Shown here piece by piece: positions 54,301 through 63,307 of a stretch of 64,000 nucleotides of DNA. Position 1 is the stretch's first letter, and the number at the start of each line of letters is the position of its first letter. The translations under genes and the position numbers were made by a program. Below the pieces are notes generated by a model that was not told the DNA's origin, ran no database searches, and worked only from the letters and a program-made list of their open reading frames with translations. The DNA is from JAJFKX01 sp965230265 (GTDB lineage Bacteria > Pseudomonadota > Gammaproteobacteria > Xanthomonadales > Wenzhouxiangellaceae): the NCBI GenBank assembly GCA_965230265.1, contig OZ245999.1, forward strand, positions 992,001 to 1,056,000, written 5' to 3'.

Positions 54301-55470
54301 ATGAATTTTCACGAGTATCAAGCCAAAGAGTTGTTCTCCCAGTATGGCATTCCAGTGCCGGCTGGCAAGGTGGCTGACAGTCCGGATGCTGCGGTTGCGG
54401 CAGCAGAAACCATCGGTGGTTCCATGTGGGTTGTTAAAGCCCAGGTGCATGCCGGCGGTCGCGGTAAAGCTGGCGGGGTTAAGCTGGTACGCAGCCTGGA
54501 AGAGCTGCGCACGGAAGCAGAGAACATGCTGGGCATGAGTATCAGCACCTATCAAACCGGTGGACAGTCATTCCCTGTTAATCAGGTATTGATCGCCGAA
54601 GCGGTTGATATTGACCAGGAACTGTATCTAAGCGCACTGATTGATCGCGCCAATCGCTGCGTGGCCTTTATGGGTTCTGCGGCAGGTGGTGTGGATATCG
54701 AACAGGTGGCGCATGATACACCAGAGAAAATTATCCGCATTCGCGTTAACCCAACGGCAGGTTTGCAATCGTTCCAATGTCGCCAGATGGGTTTTGGTAT
54801 GGGCTTGAATGCTCGCCAGGTTAATCAGCTGACACGCATCATGCACGCACTGTATAAATTGTTCACTGAAAAGGACTTAAGTCTGCTGGAAGTCAATCCA
54901 TTAATCATTGATGGCAATGGTGATTTACTGGCGTTGGATGCCAAGATCAATGCGGATGGCAATGCACTGTTCCGTCATCAGGCATTGGCAGCCATGCGGG
55001 ATGAAAGTCAGGAAGACCCGACAGAGTTGGAAGCCAGCAAGCACGACCTGAACTACGTTACTCTGGATGGTGATATCGCTTGTATGGTCAATGGCGCTGG
55101 TTTGGCCATGGCCACCATGGATGTGATTAAACTGAATGGTGGTGACCCCGCTAACTTCCTGGATGTTGGTGGCGGTACCAATGCCGAGCGGGTTAAAGAA
55201 GCTTTCAAACTGATTTTATCCGGCGACAAGGTCAAAGCCATTCTGGTCAATATCTTCGGTGGTATTGTCCGCTGTGATTTGATTGCCGAGGGCATTATCA
55301 ACGCCGCTCGCGATATAGAAATTAATGTTCCTCTGGTGGTTCGGCTGGAAGGTACCAATGTGGATAAAGGCAAACAAATGCTGGAAGACAGTGAGCTTGC
55401 AGTGATTGTTGCCAGTGATTTGAATGATGGCGCGAAAAAAGTCGTTGCCGCAGCGCGGGAGGCAGCATGA
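54301..55470 (+). CDS. sucC: Succinyl-CoA synthetase beta subunit
   Basis: A 389-residue ATP-grasp protein. It begins MNFHEYQAKELFSQYGIPVP, with KAQVHAGGRGKAGGVKLV (nucleotide binding), LLEVNPLI and C-terminal GGTNAERVKEAFKLI plus NIFGGIVRCDLIAEGII (subunit contact). With SucD it makes succinyl-CoA or succinate with substrate-level phosphorylation in the TCA cycle. AAGG 7 bases upstream supports the ATG. sucD overlaps by 4 bases. Unusually for gammaproteobacteria, sucAB and the sdh genes are not next to it in this window. Confidence 0.97.
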   Translation: MNFHEYQAKELFSQYGIPVPAGKVADSPDAAVAAAETIGGSMWVVKAQVHAGGRGKAGGVKLVRSLEELRTEAENMLGMSISTYQTGGQSFPVNQVLIAEAVDIDQELYLSALIDRANRCVAFMGSAAGGVDIEQVAHDTPEKIIRIRVNPTAGLQSFQCRQMGFGMGLNARQVNQLTRIMHALYKLFTEKDLSLLEVNPLIIDGNGDLLALDAKINADGNALFRHQALAAMRDESQEDPTELEASKHDLNYVTLDGDIACMVNGAGLAMATMDVIKLNGGDPANFLDVGGGTNAERVKEAFKLILSGDKVKAILVNIFGGIVRCDLIAEGIINAARDIEINVPLVVRLEGTNVDKGKQMLEDSELAVIVASDLNDGAKKVVAAAREAA

Positions 55471-56336
55471 GCGTTTTAATTAATAAAGACACCAAAGTCA
55501 TTTGTCAGGGCTTTACCGGTTCACAAGGCACTTTCCATTCGCAGCAGGCGATTGATTACGGCACCCAATTGGTAGGCGGTGTCACACCAGGCAAGGGCGG
55601 TAACATGCACCTGGATCGCCCAGTGTTTAACACCGTCAGTGAAGCGGTGGCTGAAACAGGTGCAGATGCCTCGGTCATTTTTGTGCCGCCACCGTATGCC
55701 GCAGATGCGATTTTGGAAGCTGCCGATGCAGGTATCAAAGTCATTGTTGCCATTACCGAAGGCATTCCAGTCATGGACATGATGCGGGTTAAAGCAACCC
55801 TGGAAGATTTCCCGGAGACTCGTTTAATCGGCCCTAATTGCCCAGGCGTGATTACTCCAGGCGAGTGCAAAATCGGTATTATGCCCGCACAAATTCATAT
55901 GCCTGGAAAAATTGGCGTGGTTTCACGCTCTGGCACTTTGACATATGAAGCAGTCTACCAAACCACGCAGGCAGGCCTTGGCCAGACCACTTGTATTGGT
56001 ATTGGCGGTGATCCGATTAACGGCACCAACTTTGTTGATTGTTTGAGAATGTTTCAGGATGATCCGGCCACCGAAGGCATGATTATGGTGGGCGAGATTG
56101 GTGGTGATGCTGAAGAGCAGGCCGCAGAATTCATTGCTGATAATGTAACCAAACCGGTGGTGGCTTATATTGCCGGTGTCACTGCGCCTCCTGGTAAGCG
56201 CATGGGTCATGCAGGTGCGATTATTGCAGGCGGTAAAGGCACTGCCGAAGCCAAGTATGCGGCTTTGGAAGCGGCGCGTGTGACCACCGTACGTTCACCC
56301 GCTGAACTGGGTGAAGCGATTGCAGGTTGCTTCTAG
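55467..56336 (+). CDS. sucD: Succinyl-CoA synthetase alpha subunit
   Basis: A 289-residue CoA-binding and ligase-CoA protein. CoA-binding region: VICQGFTGSQGTFHSQQAI and GGVTPGKGG. The active-site His246, phosphorylated during the cycle, is in KRMGHAGAIIAGGKGTAE. IGPNCPGVITPGECKIGIMP is the usual core. The ATG overlaps the sucC stop (ATGA), so translation is coupled. Full length for the family. Confidence 0.97.
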   Translation: MSVLINKDTKVICQGFTGSQGTFHSQQAIDYGTQLVGGVTPGKGGNMHLDRPVFNTVSEAVAETGADASVIFVPPPYAADAILEAADAGIKVIVAITEGIPVMDMMRVKATLEDFPETRLIGPNCPGVITPGECKIGIMPAQIHMPGKIGVVSRSGTLTYEAVYQTTQAGLGQTTCIGIGGDPINGTNFVDCLRMFQDDPATEGMIMVGEIGGDAEEQAAEFIADNVTKPVVAYIAGVTAPPGKRMGHAGAIIAGGKGTAEAKYAALEAARVTTVRSPAELGEAIAGCF

Positions 56337-56344
56337 CATCTGCG

Positions 56345-56378
56345 TATAATGATTAAGCGCGTCGCATAGGCGGCGCGC
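56345..56378 (+). promoter_or_regulatory. Putative nadE promoter -10 with 5' hairpin
   Basis: TATAAT (56345-56350) is a perfect -10; the best -35 is TTGCAG with a long 19-bp gap. From about the expected start site, GCGCGTCGC-ATAG-GCGGCGCGC (56357-56378) forms a 9-bp stem with one G-U pair. The hairpin would sit at the 5' end of the nadE transcript; alternatively it is the sucCD terminator without a T tract. Confidence 0.4.
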
Positions 56379-56406
56379 GATCACTTAAAAAACAGGGCTT
56401 GTATTT

Positions 56407-58086
56407 ATGCCACTAAAAATCGCCATGGCGCAATTAAATGTCACCGTGGGTGATATCAGCGGCAATCGAGACAAAATTATGGCGGCAGTCAAACATGCCC
56501 GCGATGATTTACAAGCCGATGTTCTATTAACACCCGAATTGGCTTTAACCGGTTATCCTCCCGAAGATTTGGTATTACGCCCCGGTTTTATGCAGCGAAC
56601 GCATGAACGGGTCAGAGATATTATCCCTGAAATCCATGGTATTAACTTGGTGCTGGGGCATCCCTGGCTGGACAGCGATGGCACGCTTTACAACTCGGCC
56701 AGTTGGATTCGTGATGGCAAGCTGCAGGGCCGTTACGACAAACAGTGTCTGCCCAATTACGCTATTTTTGATGAGAAGCGTTATTTTTCACCCGGCAATC
56801 ATCCGTTAATTATCGATGTCAAAGGCTGCCGTATTGCGGTGGTGATTTGTGAGGATTGCTGGGAAAAAGAGCCGATCAGTCAGGCATTGCATTCCGGTGC
56901 AGAATTACTGTTGACTCCCAATGCGTCACCTTACCGGCGTGGCAAGCATCGTCGACGTTTGGAAACATTGACCGAGAGAATGAACGAAACCGGTTTGCCA
57001 ATGGCTTATTGCAACCTGGTTGGCGGGCAGGATGAATTGCTGTTCGATGGGCGCTCATTGTTTCTATCGCCACACTCGGCTCACCTGAATGCGGTGCACT
57101 GCGAAGAAAGCATTGCCTGTGCAGATTTTGATATAGAAACAAAAGCCTGGCAAAACGGTACCGGTCTGCGTCACGACCAGTTGTCTTTTGAGGCAACCAC
57201 CTCTGTGGGTGTATGTGTCGACAGAGAAGGGGATCTGGCCGAGGTGTATCAGGCCATTTGTCTTGGTGTAGGCGATTATTTGAAAAAAAACGGGTTCAGT
57301 ACAGCTGTTCTGGGTCTGTCTGGTGGCATCGATTCGGCATTGTGTCTGGCTATTCTTGCTGATGTTCTGGGTGGTGAGAATGTGACCGCGGTCAGTCTGC
57401 CATCGCGTTATACCAGCGATATGAGTAATGACCTGGCGCAGGAGCAGGTTGAATTATTGGGCGCTAAATTGAAGGTGTTACCAATAGAGCCGATGCACGA
57501 ATCGGCTGCATCATTATTGGGGCGTCATTTTGAGGATGATATTAAAAGCTTAACCGACCAAAATATCCAGGCCCGTGCGCGCGGTCTGTTATTAATGGCC
57601 ATTTCCAATCAAACCGGTGCAATATTGATTGCAACAGGCAACAAAAGCGAACTGGCCGCTGGTTACTGCACCATTTATGGTGATATGTGTGGTGGTTATG
57701 CGCCGCTGAAAGATGTCAGCAAAACCCTGGTTTATCAGCTTGCCAGATGGCGCAATAAATGCGGCGCAGCGATTCCTGAAGCCGTTATTAACCGCCCACC
57801 GTCAGCCGAGCTGGCCGAGAATCAGCTCGATCAGGATAGCCTGCCGCCCTATGATCGTTTGGATGCGATTATGGAATTGTATGTGGAACAGGATTTATCC
57901 ATTCAGGAAATTGTTGATAAAGGCTTCGAAGAAAGTGAGGTTCGACGAATTGCCGGGCTGGTACTAAGCAATGAATACAAACGCCGACAAGGTGCGCCTG
58001 GCGTGCGTATAACCAATAGAGCCTTTGGACGAGACAGACGGTATCCGATTACTTCGGGCTGGTTTGAAAGTGGGGAAGATTCTTAA
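56407..58086 (+). CDS. nadE: Glutamine-dependent NAD+ synthase
   Basis: A 559-residue two-domain enzyme. An N-terminal nitrilase-like glutaminase has the triad Glu44 (LTPELAL), Lys112 (YDKQCLP) and Cys148 (VVICEDCW). The C-terminal synthetase has the PP-loop GLSGGIDSALC near residue 302. It amidates nicotinic acid adenine dinucleotide to NAD+, taking ammonia from glutamine through the domain channel. AGGG upstream supports the ATG. It lies 70 bases after sucD, with a promoter-like -10 in between. Full length for the bacterial short type. Confidence 0.95.
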   Translation: MPLKIAMAQLNVTVGDISGNRDKIMAAVKHARDDLQADVLLTPELALTGYPPEDLVLRPGFMQRTHERVRDIIPEIHGINLVLGHPWLDSDGTLYNSASWIRDGKLQGRYDKQCLPNYAIFDEKRYFSPGNHPLIIDVKGCRIAVVICEDCWEKEPISQALHSGAELLLTPNASPYRRGKHRRRLETLTERMNETGLPMAYCNLVGGQDELLFDGRSLFLSPHSAHLNAVHCEESIACADFDIETKAWQNGTGLRHDQLSFEATTSVGVCVDREGDLAEVYQAICLGVGDYLKKNGFSTAVLGLSGGIDSALCLAILADVLGGENVTAVSLPSRYTSDMSNDLAQEQVELLGAKLKVLPIEPMHESAASLLGRHFEDDIKSLTDQNIQARARGLLLMAISNQTGAILIATGNKSELAAGYCTIYGDMCGGYAPLKDVSKTLVYQLARWRNKCGAAIPEAVINRPPSAELAENQLDQDSLPPYDRLDAIMELYVEQDLSIQEIVDKGFEESEVRRIAGLVLSNEYKRRQGAPGVRITNRAFGRDRRYPITSGWFESGEDS

Positions 58087-58152
58087 AAGCCGTTTTATCA
58101 CGTCTACAAATAAATGCAGGTCTATATGGTCAGCGTTATTCAGCGTGATGGC

Positions 58153-59205
58153 TTAAAAAAACGTTTTGGAATGACCGCTTATTTTTAATACTTTATAAGA
58201 GCGATTTTCGTTTTGGCGATCAACATTTAAACCCGCTTGTTTACAACCTTCTTCATAATTTAAAAACCGGTTAGCCACCATCCATCCTTGGCCTTTAGGT
58301 TCAAGCAAACCGGGCAATTGCTGAATAAATGTATTGGTTATTGCTGTTGACTGGCTAGTACCCTGATGAAACGGCGGATTGCTTATAATCAGCGAATACT
58401 GACCTTTTAAATCGGTGGGTGAGCCAGTGGGTTGTGTTTGGGCTCGTATGTTGTTTCTCTGAAAGGTTCGTTCAGCGGCTTTTAAAGCAAAAGCATCACT
58501 GTCCACAGCAGTGATATGTGTTTCAGGAAGCAACCGATGGGTGATGACACTCAATACGCCTGAGCCACAGCCAAAATCCAGCACGTTGCCTTGCTTTGGC
58601 AGATCATCCAGGTTCTTTTCCAGAGTTTCGATCAATAATTGGCTGCCGGTATCCAGTCGCCCGTCAGAAAACACACCAGGCAGACTGCTGATTTCCAGGT
58701 TGTCACCTGCAAACACTATCGGCCAGCTGGTATATAACGATTCAAGTTCAGTTTTTGGTCTTTCCGTTAAATAACCAGACCAGGCCTGGCAGTGTCTGGC
58801 AGTATCGGTTTTTTGAATCTGTTCGCAATAATCACGCATTTTTTTACCGGTACTTTTAATGCCGGTGTCTATAGCGCCAATGATGACTAAACGAGTACCC
58901 CTCGGCACTCGACCTGCAAGCAATTGCAACTGTGCCAATAGACGTTGTTTGCCTTTGGGTAAAAATAAAATGACGGTTACATTGGTCTGTTCGATGTAGT
59001 CTTTATCAGGCAGGTGGCAGGCAAAGTCTGTGGGAATATCGCTTTGCTGCCAGTGGGTGTAATGTTGATAGTTATCGTGCAGGGCGCCAATGATATCCAG
59101 TTGATGATAAATGGATGGGTAATCAGGCGGGTTGATCAGCAACAGTGGTGTGGACAGTTGTTGCTGCTGATGCAGACGCAAAAGTAGCGCAGATTCATTT
59201 TGCAT
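58153..59205 (-). CDS. rsmC: 16S rRNA (guanine-1207-N2) methyltransferase
   Basis: A 350-residue RsmC/RsmD-like protein. A degenerate N-terminal half (MTS_N-like, LLINPPDYPSIY) is followed by a catalytic MTS domain with GCGSGVLSV and LIISNPPFHQG. The NPPF motif marks N2-guanine methyltransferases. PGVFSDGRLDTGSQLLIETL before the SAM domain is typical of RsmC. It lies 8 bases after rimO. RlmG is a possible alternative name for the family. Confidence 0.85.
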   Translation of the reverse strand: MQNESALLLRLHQQQQLSTPLLLINPPDYPSIYHQLDIIGALHDNYQHYTHWQQSDIPTDFACHLPDKDYIEQTNVTVILFLPKGKQRLLAQLQLLAGRVPRGTRLVIIGAIDTGIKSTGKKMRDYCEQIQKTDTARHCQAWSGYLTERPKTELESLYTSWPIVFAGDNLEISSLPGVFSDGRLDTGSQLLIETLEKNLDDLPKQGNVLDFGCGSGVLSVITHRLLPETHITAVDSDAFALKAAERTFQRNNIRAQTQPTGSPTDLKGQYSLIISNPPFHQGTSQSTAITNTFIQQLPGLLEPKGQGWMVANRFLNYEEGCKQAGLNVDRQNENRSYKVLKISGHSKTFF

Positions 59206-59213
59206 GATGTGTA

Positions 59214-60572
59214 TCAGGCTGGCTGGTTGATCAGCGAAGCGAACAGATCGTATTCATCCGCTCCATCAATTTCCACCGTTACCTGATCGCCGGGCTGCAG
59301 GTGGGCAGCGTTGGCAATTAATATTTGGCCGTCAATTTCCGGTGCATCGGCATAGCCTCTTGCCAATGCCTGGCCATCTTCAATTTCATCCACCAGGGCC
59401 TGTTGCTGGGTACCAATTTTGGCTTGCAGGCGTTCGGCACTGATCTCAGCCTGGGTTTGCATAAAAACTTCCCAGCGCTGCTGTTTAACGTCTTCGGGAA
59501 TGGCGCCGTCTAACGCATTGGCAGCAGCACCATCCACGGGTGAATATTGGAAACAGCCAACCCGATCCAGTTGTGCCAGTTTGATAAAGTCCAGCAGCTC
59601 ATCAAACTCTTGATCGGTTTCGCCTGGAAAACCGACGATAAAGGTACTGCGGATGGTCAACTCTGGGCAGATTTCCCGCCATTTGCTGACGCGTTCCAAA
59701 TTGTTTTCACTGGCCGCGGGTCGGCGCATGCGCTTGAGAGTGGCACGGCTGCCGTGCTGAAAGGGAATGTCCAGATACGGCAGGATCAGGCCATCGCGCA
59801 TCAGTGGGATGACATCATCCACATGTGGATAGGGGTAGACATAATGCAACCTTACCCACACACCGGTTTCGCGGCTGAGCTCACCCATAGCTGTGCATAG
59901 CCCCGTCATACGGGTCTGATATTCGGTATCGCGCCACCAGTCTTTTTGATAGCGAGTATCGACGCCATAGGCGCTGGTATCTTGAGAAATGACCAGCAGC
60001 TCGCGAACGCCCGAGTCAACCAATTGTTCGGCTTCTTTCATGACCATGCCCAATGGCCGGCTGACCAGCTTGCCGCGCATGGATGGAATAATGCAGAAAC
60101 TGCATTTGTGGTTACAGCCTTCGGAAATCTTCAGGTAAGCGTAATGCCTGGGTGTTAGTTTGATGCCGGGTGCTGCGTCTTTGGGTTCCGGGACCAAATC
60201 CATAAAAGGGTTGTGTTCGATGGGTAAATGCTGATGTACTGAATCGAGTACCACATCGTATTGCTGCGGCCCACTGACATGCAGCACGCTGGGGTGGATT
60301 GAAGTGATTTCTTCCGGGTTGGCCCCCAGACAACCGGTGACAATGACTTTGCCGTTTTCCTGCAATGCTTCACCGATGGTTTCTATAGATTCCGCTTTGG
60401 CTTCGTCAATAAAACCACAGGTATTGACCACTACCAGATTGGCTTCGTCATAACTTGGTGCGATGGCATAACCATCGGTCCGCAATCGAGTCAGAATGCG
60501 TTCGGAATCAACCAGTGCCTTGGGGCAACCGAGCGAAACAAAACCGACTTTGGGTTGGCCTGTATCGGTCAT
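59214..60572 (-). CDS. rimO: Ribosomal protein S12 methylthiotransferase
   Basis: A 452-residue radical-SAM methylthiotransferase. The N-terminal UPF0004 domain holds the second cluster's Cys16 (SLGCPKALVDSE), Cys52 (NTCGFIDEAK) and Cys81 (VTGCLGANPE). The radical-SAM motif is EGCNHKCSFC with Cys153, Cys157 and Cys160. A C-terminal TRAM domain ends the protein. It methylthiolates Asp of ribosomal protein S12. The ATG overlaps the stop of the CDF gene (TAATG), so the order CDF-rimO-rsmC is probably one operon. Confidence 0.95.
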   Translation of the reverse strand: MTDTGQPKVGFVSLGCPKALVDSERILTRLRTDGYAIAPSYDEANLVVVNTCGFIDEAKAESIETIGEALQENGKVIVTGCLGANPEEITSIHPSVLHVSGPQQYDVVLDSVHQHLPIEHNPFMDLVPEPKDAAPGIKLTPRHYAYLKISEGCNHKCSFCIIPSMRGKLVSRPLGMVMKEAEQLVDSGVRELLVISQDTSAYGVDTRYQKDWWRDTEYQTRMTGLCTAMGELSRETGVWVRLHYVYPYPHVDDVIPLMRDGLILPYLDIPFQHGSRATLKRMRRPAASENNLERVSKWREICPELTIRSTFIVGFPGETDQEFDELLDFIKLAQLDRVGCFQYSPVDGAAANALDGAIPEDVKQQRWEVFMQTQAEISAERLQAKIGTQQQALVDEIEDGQALARGYADAPEIDGQILIANAAHLQPGDQVTVEIDGADEYDLFASLINQPA

Positions 60573-61477
60573 TATTTTTCAATATCGGGTTCAAAAAATA
60601 ACCATACGATGGGTGGAAATTGTGCTCTCAAGCGTCGTTCAATGTCATTAATATTGTTTATCAGAGTTTGTTGGTCAGGTGTTTCGCGCATTTTTGCCTT
60701 AAGTGCAACCATGACATCTGCACCCATTTGCAGTGTGACCATATTAAGGACTTCTTCTACTTCCTGCTGTTCATCGACAAACTCACGGACACCTTTGACC
60801 AAGTGCGGGTCAGCACTTTGGCCAACCAGCAGTGCCTTGATTTCGATACTGATCAGAATGGCGATAATGATCAATAGCGCGCCGATGGCCAGCGTGCCCA
60901 GGGCGTCATAGATCGGGTTGCCAGTGAAGATGGTTAGCAATACCGCCATTAAGGCAAATACCAAACCCAGTTCAGCAGCCAGATCTTCGCCAAAAATGAC
61001 AATCAACTCGCTTTGGCGGCTGTCGCGGAACCAGCGCCAGTAGCTGCGATCGCCACGGACTTTGTTGACTTCGATAATGCAGGCACGCAATGAAATGCCC
61101 TCTACGATCACCGCGAACACCAATACCGCCACAGCAATCCAGGGCTGATTCAGTGGTTCATGGGAATGTAGCTTATGAAAGCCCTCATATAAAGAAAACA
61201 TGCCACCTACTGTGAACAGCATAATGGCTACCACAAACGACCAGAAGTAGATGTTTTTGCCATACCCCAGTGGATGCGCCGGACTGGGGCGTTTCTTGGA
61301 CTGTTTCATGCCCAGCAACAGCAACACCTGATTGGCAGCATCGGCCAGTGAGTGAATACCTTCCGCCAGCATTGCACCAGAACCAGTGATGGTCGCTGCG
61401 ACCAGTTTGGCGACCGCAATAGCGGAATTCGCGCCCAGAGCAAAGAAAATAGCTTTAAGAGAGTTTGCGCCTGCCAT
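60572..61477 (-). CDS. Cation diffusion facilitator family transporter
   Basis: A 301-residue CDF protein with six predicted helices and a C-terminal cytoplasmic domain. TM2 has His42-x3-Asp46 in EGIHSLADAANQVLLLLG. The TM5 site reads FGEDLAAELG, not the usual HxxxD. The GMKQSKKRPSPAHPLGYGK loop matches the ZnT9/YdfM-like branch. These exporters swap Zn2+ or related ions for protons. Only the ion is uncertain. It is the first gene of the CDF-rimO-rsmC group. Confidence 0.85.
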   Translation of the reverse strand: MAGANSLKAIFFALGANSAIAVAKLVAATITGSGAMLAEGIHSLADAANQVLLLLGMKQSKKRPSPAHPLGYGKNIYFWSFVVAIMLFTVGGMFSLYEGFHKLHSHEPLNQPWIAVAVLVFAVIVEGISLRACIIEVNKVRGDRSYWRWFRDSRQSELIVIFGEDLAAELGLVFALMAVLLTIFTGNPIYDALGTLAIGALLIIIAILISIEIKALLVGQSADPHLVKGVREFVDEQQEVEEVLNMVTLQMGADVMVALKAKMRETPDQQTLINNINDIERRLRAQFPPIVWLFFEPDIEK

Positions 61478-61901
61478 AAATCTGCCAAGAGTTGATTAAG
61501 GTTTCCAGTGCGCATTATGCCTGTCATGTTGGCATCACTCAATTTGCAGGCTTAAGGAAGCTCTGATTTAATCTGCCACGGTCGCGAGCGAGTCTTTTTT
61601 GGATGCAGTGCAGTGTCTTTGTCAACAATGGTATAGCCAGCTACGTCGAGTTGATAAAGTGCTGTAATGCGCCAAAAAAGACCGCTCCCCGAAGAGGTTA
61701 CGCTAAAAACCCGCCAATACTGCGTTGCGTTGTTTGGCAATAGCCTGCTATTACACTGCACAACGGCGCCTTGTCTTGGCGAATTTTGAGCAGTAACGCG
61801 ACCATGGCAGATTAAATCAGAGGTTCCTTAATTTGGTTTTTGAATCAGCGATGCTATGCTCCTGCTGGGATTTTGTTTGACCAAACACTTAGGAGAAAAC
61901 C
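61478..61901. other. 424-bp spacer holding a MITE-like element
   Basis: This divergent spacer between the CDF gene and the first amidohydrolase contains no gene apart from the 280-bp inverted-repeat element at 61552-61831. The 70 bases before the amidohydrolase carry its AGGAG ribosome-binding site. A 69-codon frame on the minus strand (61552-61761) runs into the element's left end. Confidence 0.7.
61552..61831. mobile_element. MITE-like element with 35-bp terminal inverted repeats
   Basis: Left end TTAAGGAAGCTCTGATTTAA (61552 on) and right end, reverse complement TTAAGGAACCTCTGATTTAA, are near-identical inverted repeats of 35 bp (61552-61586 and 61797-61831), differing at two positions. A TTAA at each outer edge fits a 4-bp target duplication. 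A further inner inverted repeat pairs GTCTTTTTTGG (61592 on) with CCAAAAAAGAC (61671 on). The inside is too short for a transposase. A non-autonomous element of an IS5-like (YTAR-target) family is inferred, not proven. Confidence 0.75.
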
Positions 61902-63266
61902 ATGCGGCTACGCTATTGTCTGTTTTTATTGCTATTGATTTGTACGGCTGCCGCTGCTCAACAAAAGGCATTGGTTGGCGGCACGCTGGTAGACGGATTG
62001 GGGGGCAGTCCAATACGCGATAGCGTCATTCTAATTAACGGTGATACGATCGTTGCGACCGGTACTCAAACAGAGCTGGCAGTGCCGGATGGCTATCAAC
62101 AGATTTCTACTGAAGGGATGACGGTGATGCCAGGACTGTGGGAAATGCATGCGCATTTGATGTTGAATGGCCATTCCGATTATGGTCATTGGCATCCCGC
62201 TTATGCCGATCGCCTGGAAGATGAGATTATGCCTGCATCGGCTGTTCAGTTGTTGTTGGCGGGTGTCACCACGGCCCGTGATTTGGGTGCGCCACTGGAT
62301 GAGTCTATTTCGATCAAGCGACGTGTTGAGTCTGGTGAAATACCAGGTCCACGGTTGTTTGTTTCCGGCCCTTTTATTCAGCACGAACCCTATCCAGGTA
62401 CAGAGAATTACCGCTGGGGTGTGAATGGTGAACGTGATGCCCGCGCTAAAGTGCGCCGTTTGCACGAAGCGGGCATGGATGTCATCAAAATGGTTGACCA
62501 GGATGAAATGACCCGTGAAGAGGCTGTCGCTGTTGTTGATGAAGCGCATAAACTGGGTATGAAGGTGGTTGGTCACTCACACCGCCCGGAGGAAATTCGT
62601 TTGGGTCTGGAAATTGGCGTGGATAATTTTGAACATACCGGTCTGGCTGCAGCGCCGGAGTATCCGGAGAGTGTGATGACAGCGCTCAGAGAACGAACTG
62701 CGACCGGTCGGGTACGTGGTGGACCGCTATATTGGACGCCCACTGTTGAAGGCTTGTGGAATTATGACTACACGCGTGACAACCCTGAGGCATTGGATAA
62801 TACCTGTTGGCATCGTGGTCTGAAGGCCGACACCATAGCGGATATCAGCCAGTCCATAGAACACCCTGGTCGTCTGCTGTATTTCCAGCTAACACCGAAA
62901 CGCAAGCCGACATTAAAACGAAAAATTCAGCAGCTTCGTGAAGCCGGCGTGGTGTTGATGATCGGCACTGATAGCGGTATCCCTATGAAGTTTCATTGTC
63001 AGTCCACCTGGAACGAAATGGAAGTATGGGTCAATGTAATGGGTATCCCTGTCATGGAAACCATCCAGGCAGCCACTTATTGGCCATCCAAATTTATGGG
63101 CGTGGAAGAGCAGTGGGGGACTGTTGTGCCAGGCCGCTTGGCCGATATTATTGCGATTAAAGGCGATGTGCTAAAACATATTGCGTTATTGCAGAATGTC
63201 GATTTTGTGATGAAAGGTGGTGTGGTCTACAAGCAAGATGGCAAGCCGGTAGAAGAGAATTTATAA
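61902..63266 (+). CDS. Exported amidohydrolase (imidazolonepropionase/prolidase-like)
   Basis: A 454-residue amidohydrolase with a signal peptide (MRLRYCLFLLLLICTAAAAQ). The metal motif HAH is in GLWEMHAHLM. VVGHSHRPEEI and VLMIGTDSGIP carry later ligands, and the C-terminal GVEEQWGTVVPGRLADIIAIKGD is the usual composite-domain ending. The family includes periplasmic Xaa-Pro or N-acyl dipeptidases and many enzymes of unknown substrate. AGGAG 6 bases upstream supports the ATG. A second, very similar gene follows 41 bases later. Confidence 0.85.
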   Translation: MRLRYCLFLLLLICTAAAAQQKALVGGTLVDGLGGSPIRDSVILINGDTIVATGTQTELAVPDGYQQISTEGMTVMPGLWEMHAHLMLNGHSDYGHWHPAYADRLEDEIMPASAVQLLLAGVTTARDLGAPLDESISIKRRVESGEIPGPRLFVSGPFIQHEPYPGTENYRWGVNGERDARAKVRRLHEAGMDVIKMVDQDEMTREEAVAVVDEAHKLGMKVVGHSHRPEEIRLGLEIGVDNFEHTGLAAAPEYPESVMTALRERTATGRVRGGPLYWTPTVEGLWNYDYTRDNPEALDNTCWHRGLKADTIADISQSIEHPGRLLYFQLTPKRKPTLKRKIQQLREAGVVLMIGTDSGIPMKFHCQSTWNEMEVWVNVMGIPVMETIQAATYWPSKFMGVEEQWGTVVPGRLADIIAIKGDVLKHIALLQNVDFVMKGGVVYKQDGKPVEENL

Positions 63267-63307
63267 AACCTGATTACGATCGATAATATGACGGCATAGG
63301 ATTTTAA

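Noticed and set aside
61552..61761. 69-codon frame inside the MITE-like element
   Set aside because: It ends in the terminal repeat and has no transposase motif; more likely part of the element's inverted-repeat sequence than a gene.
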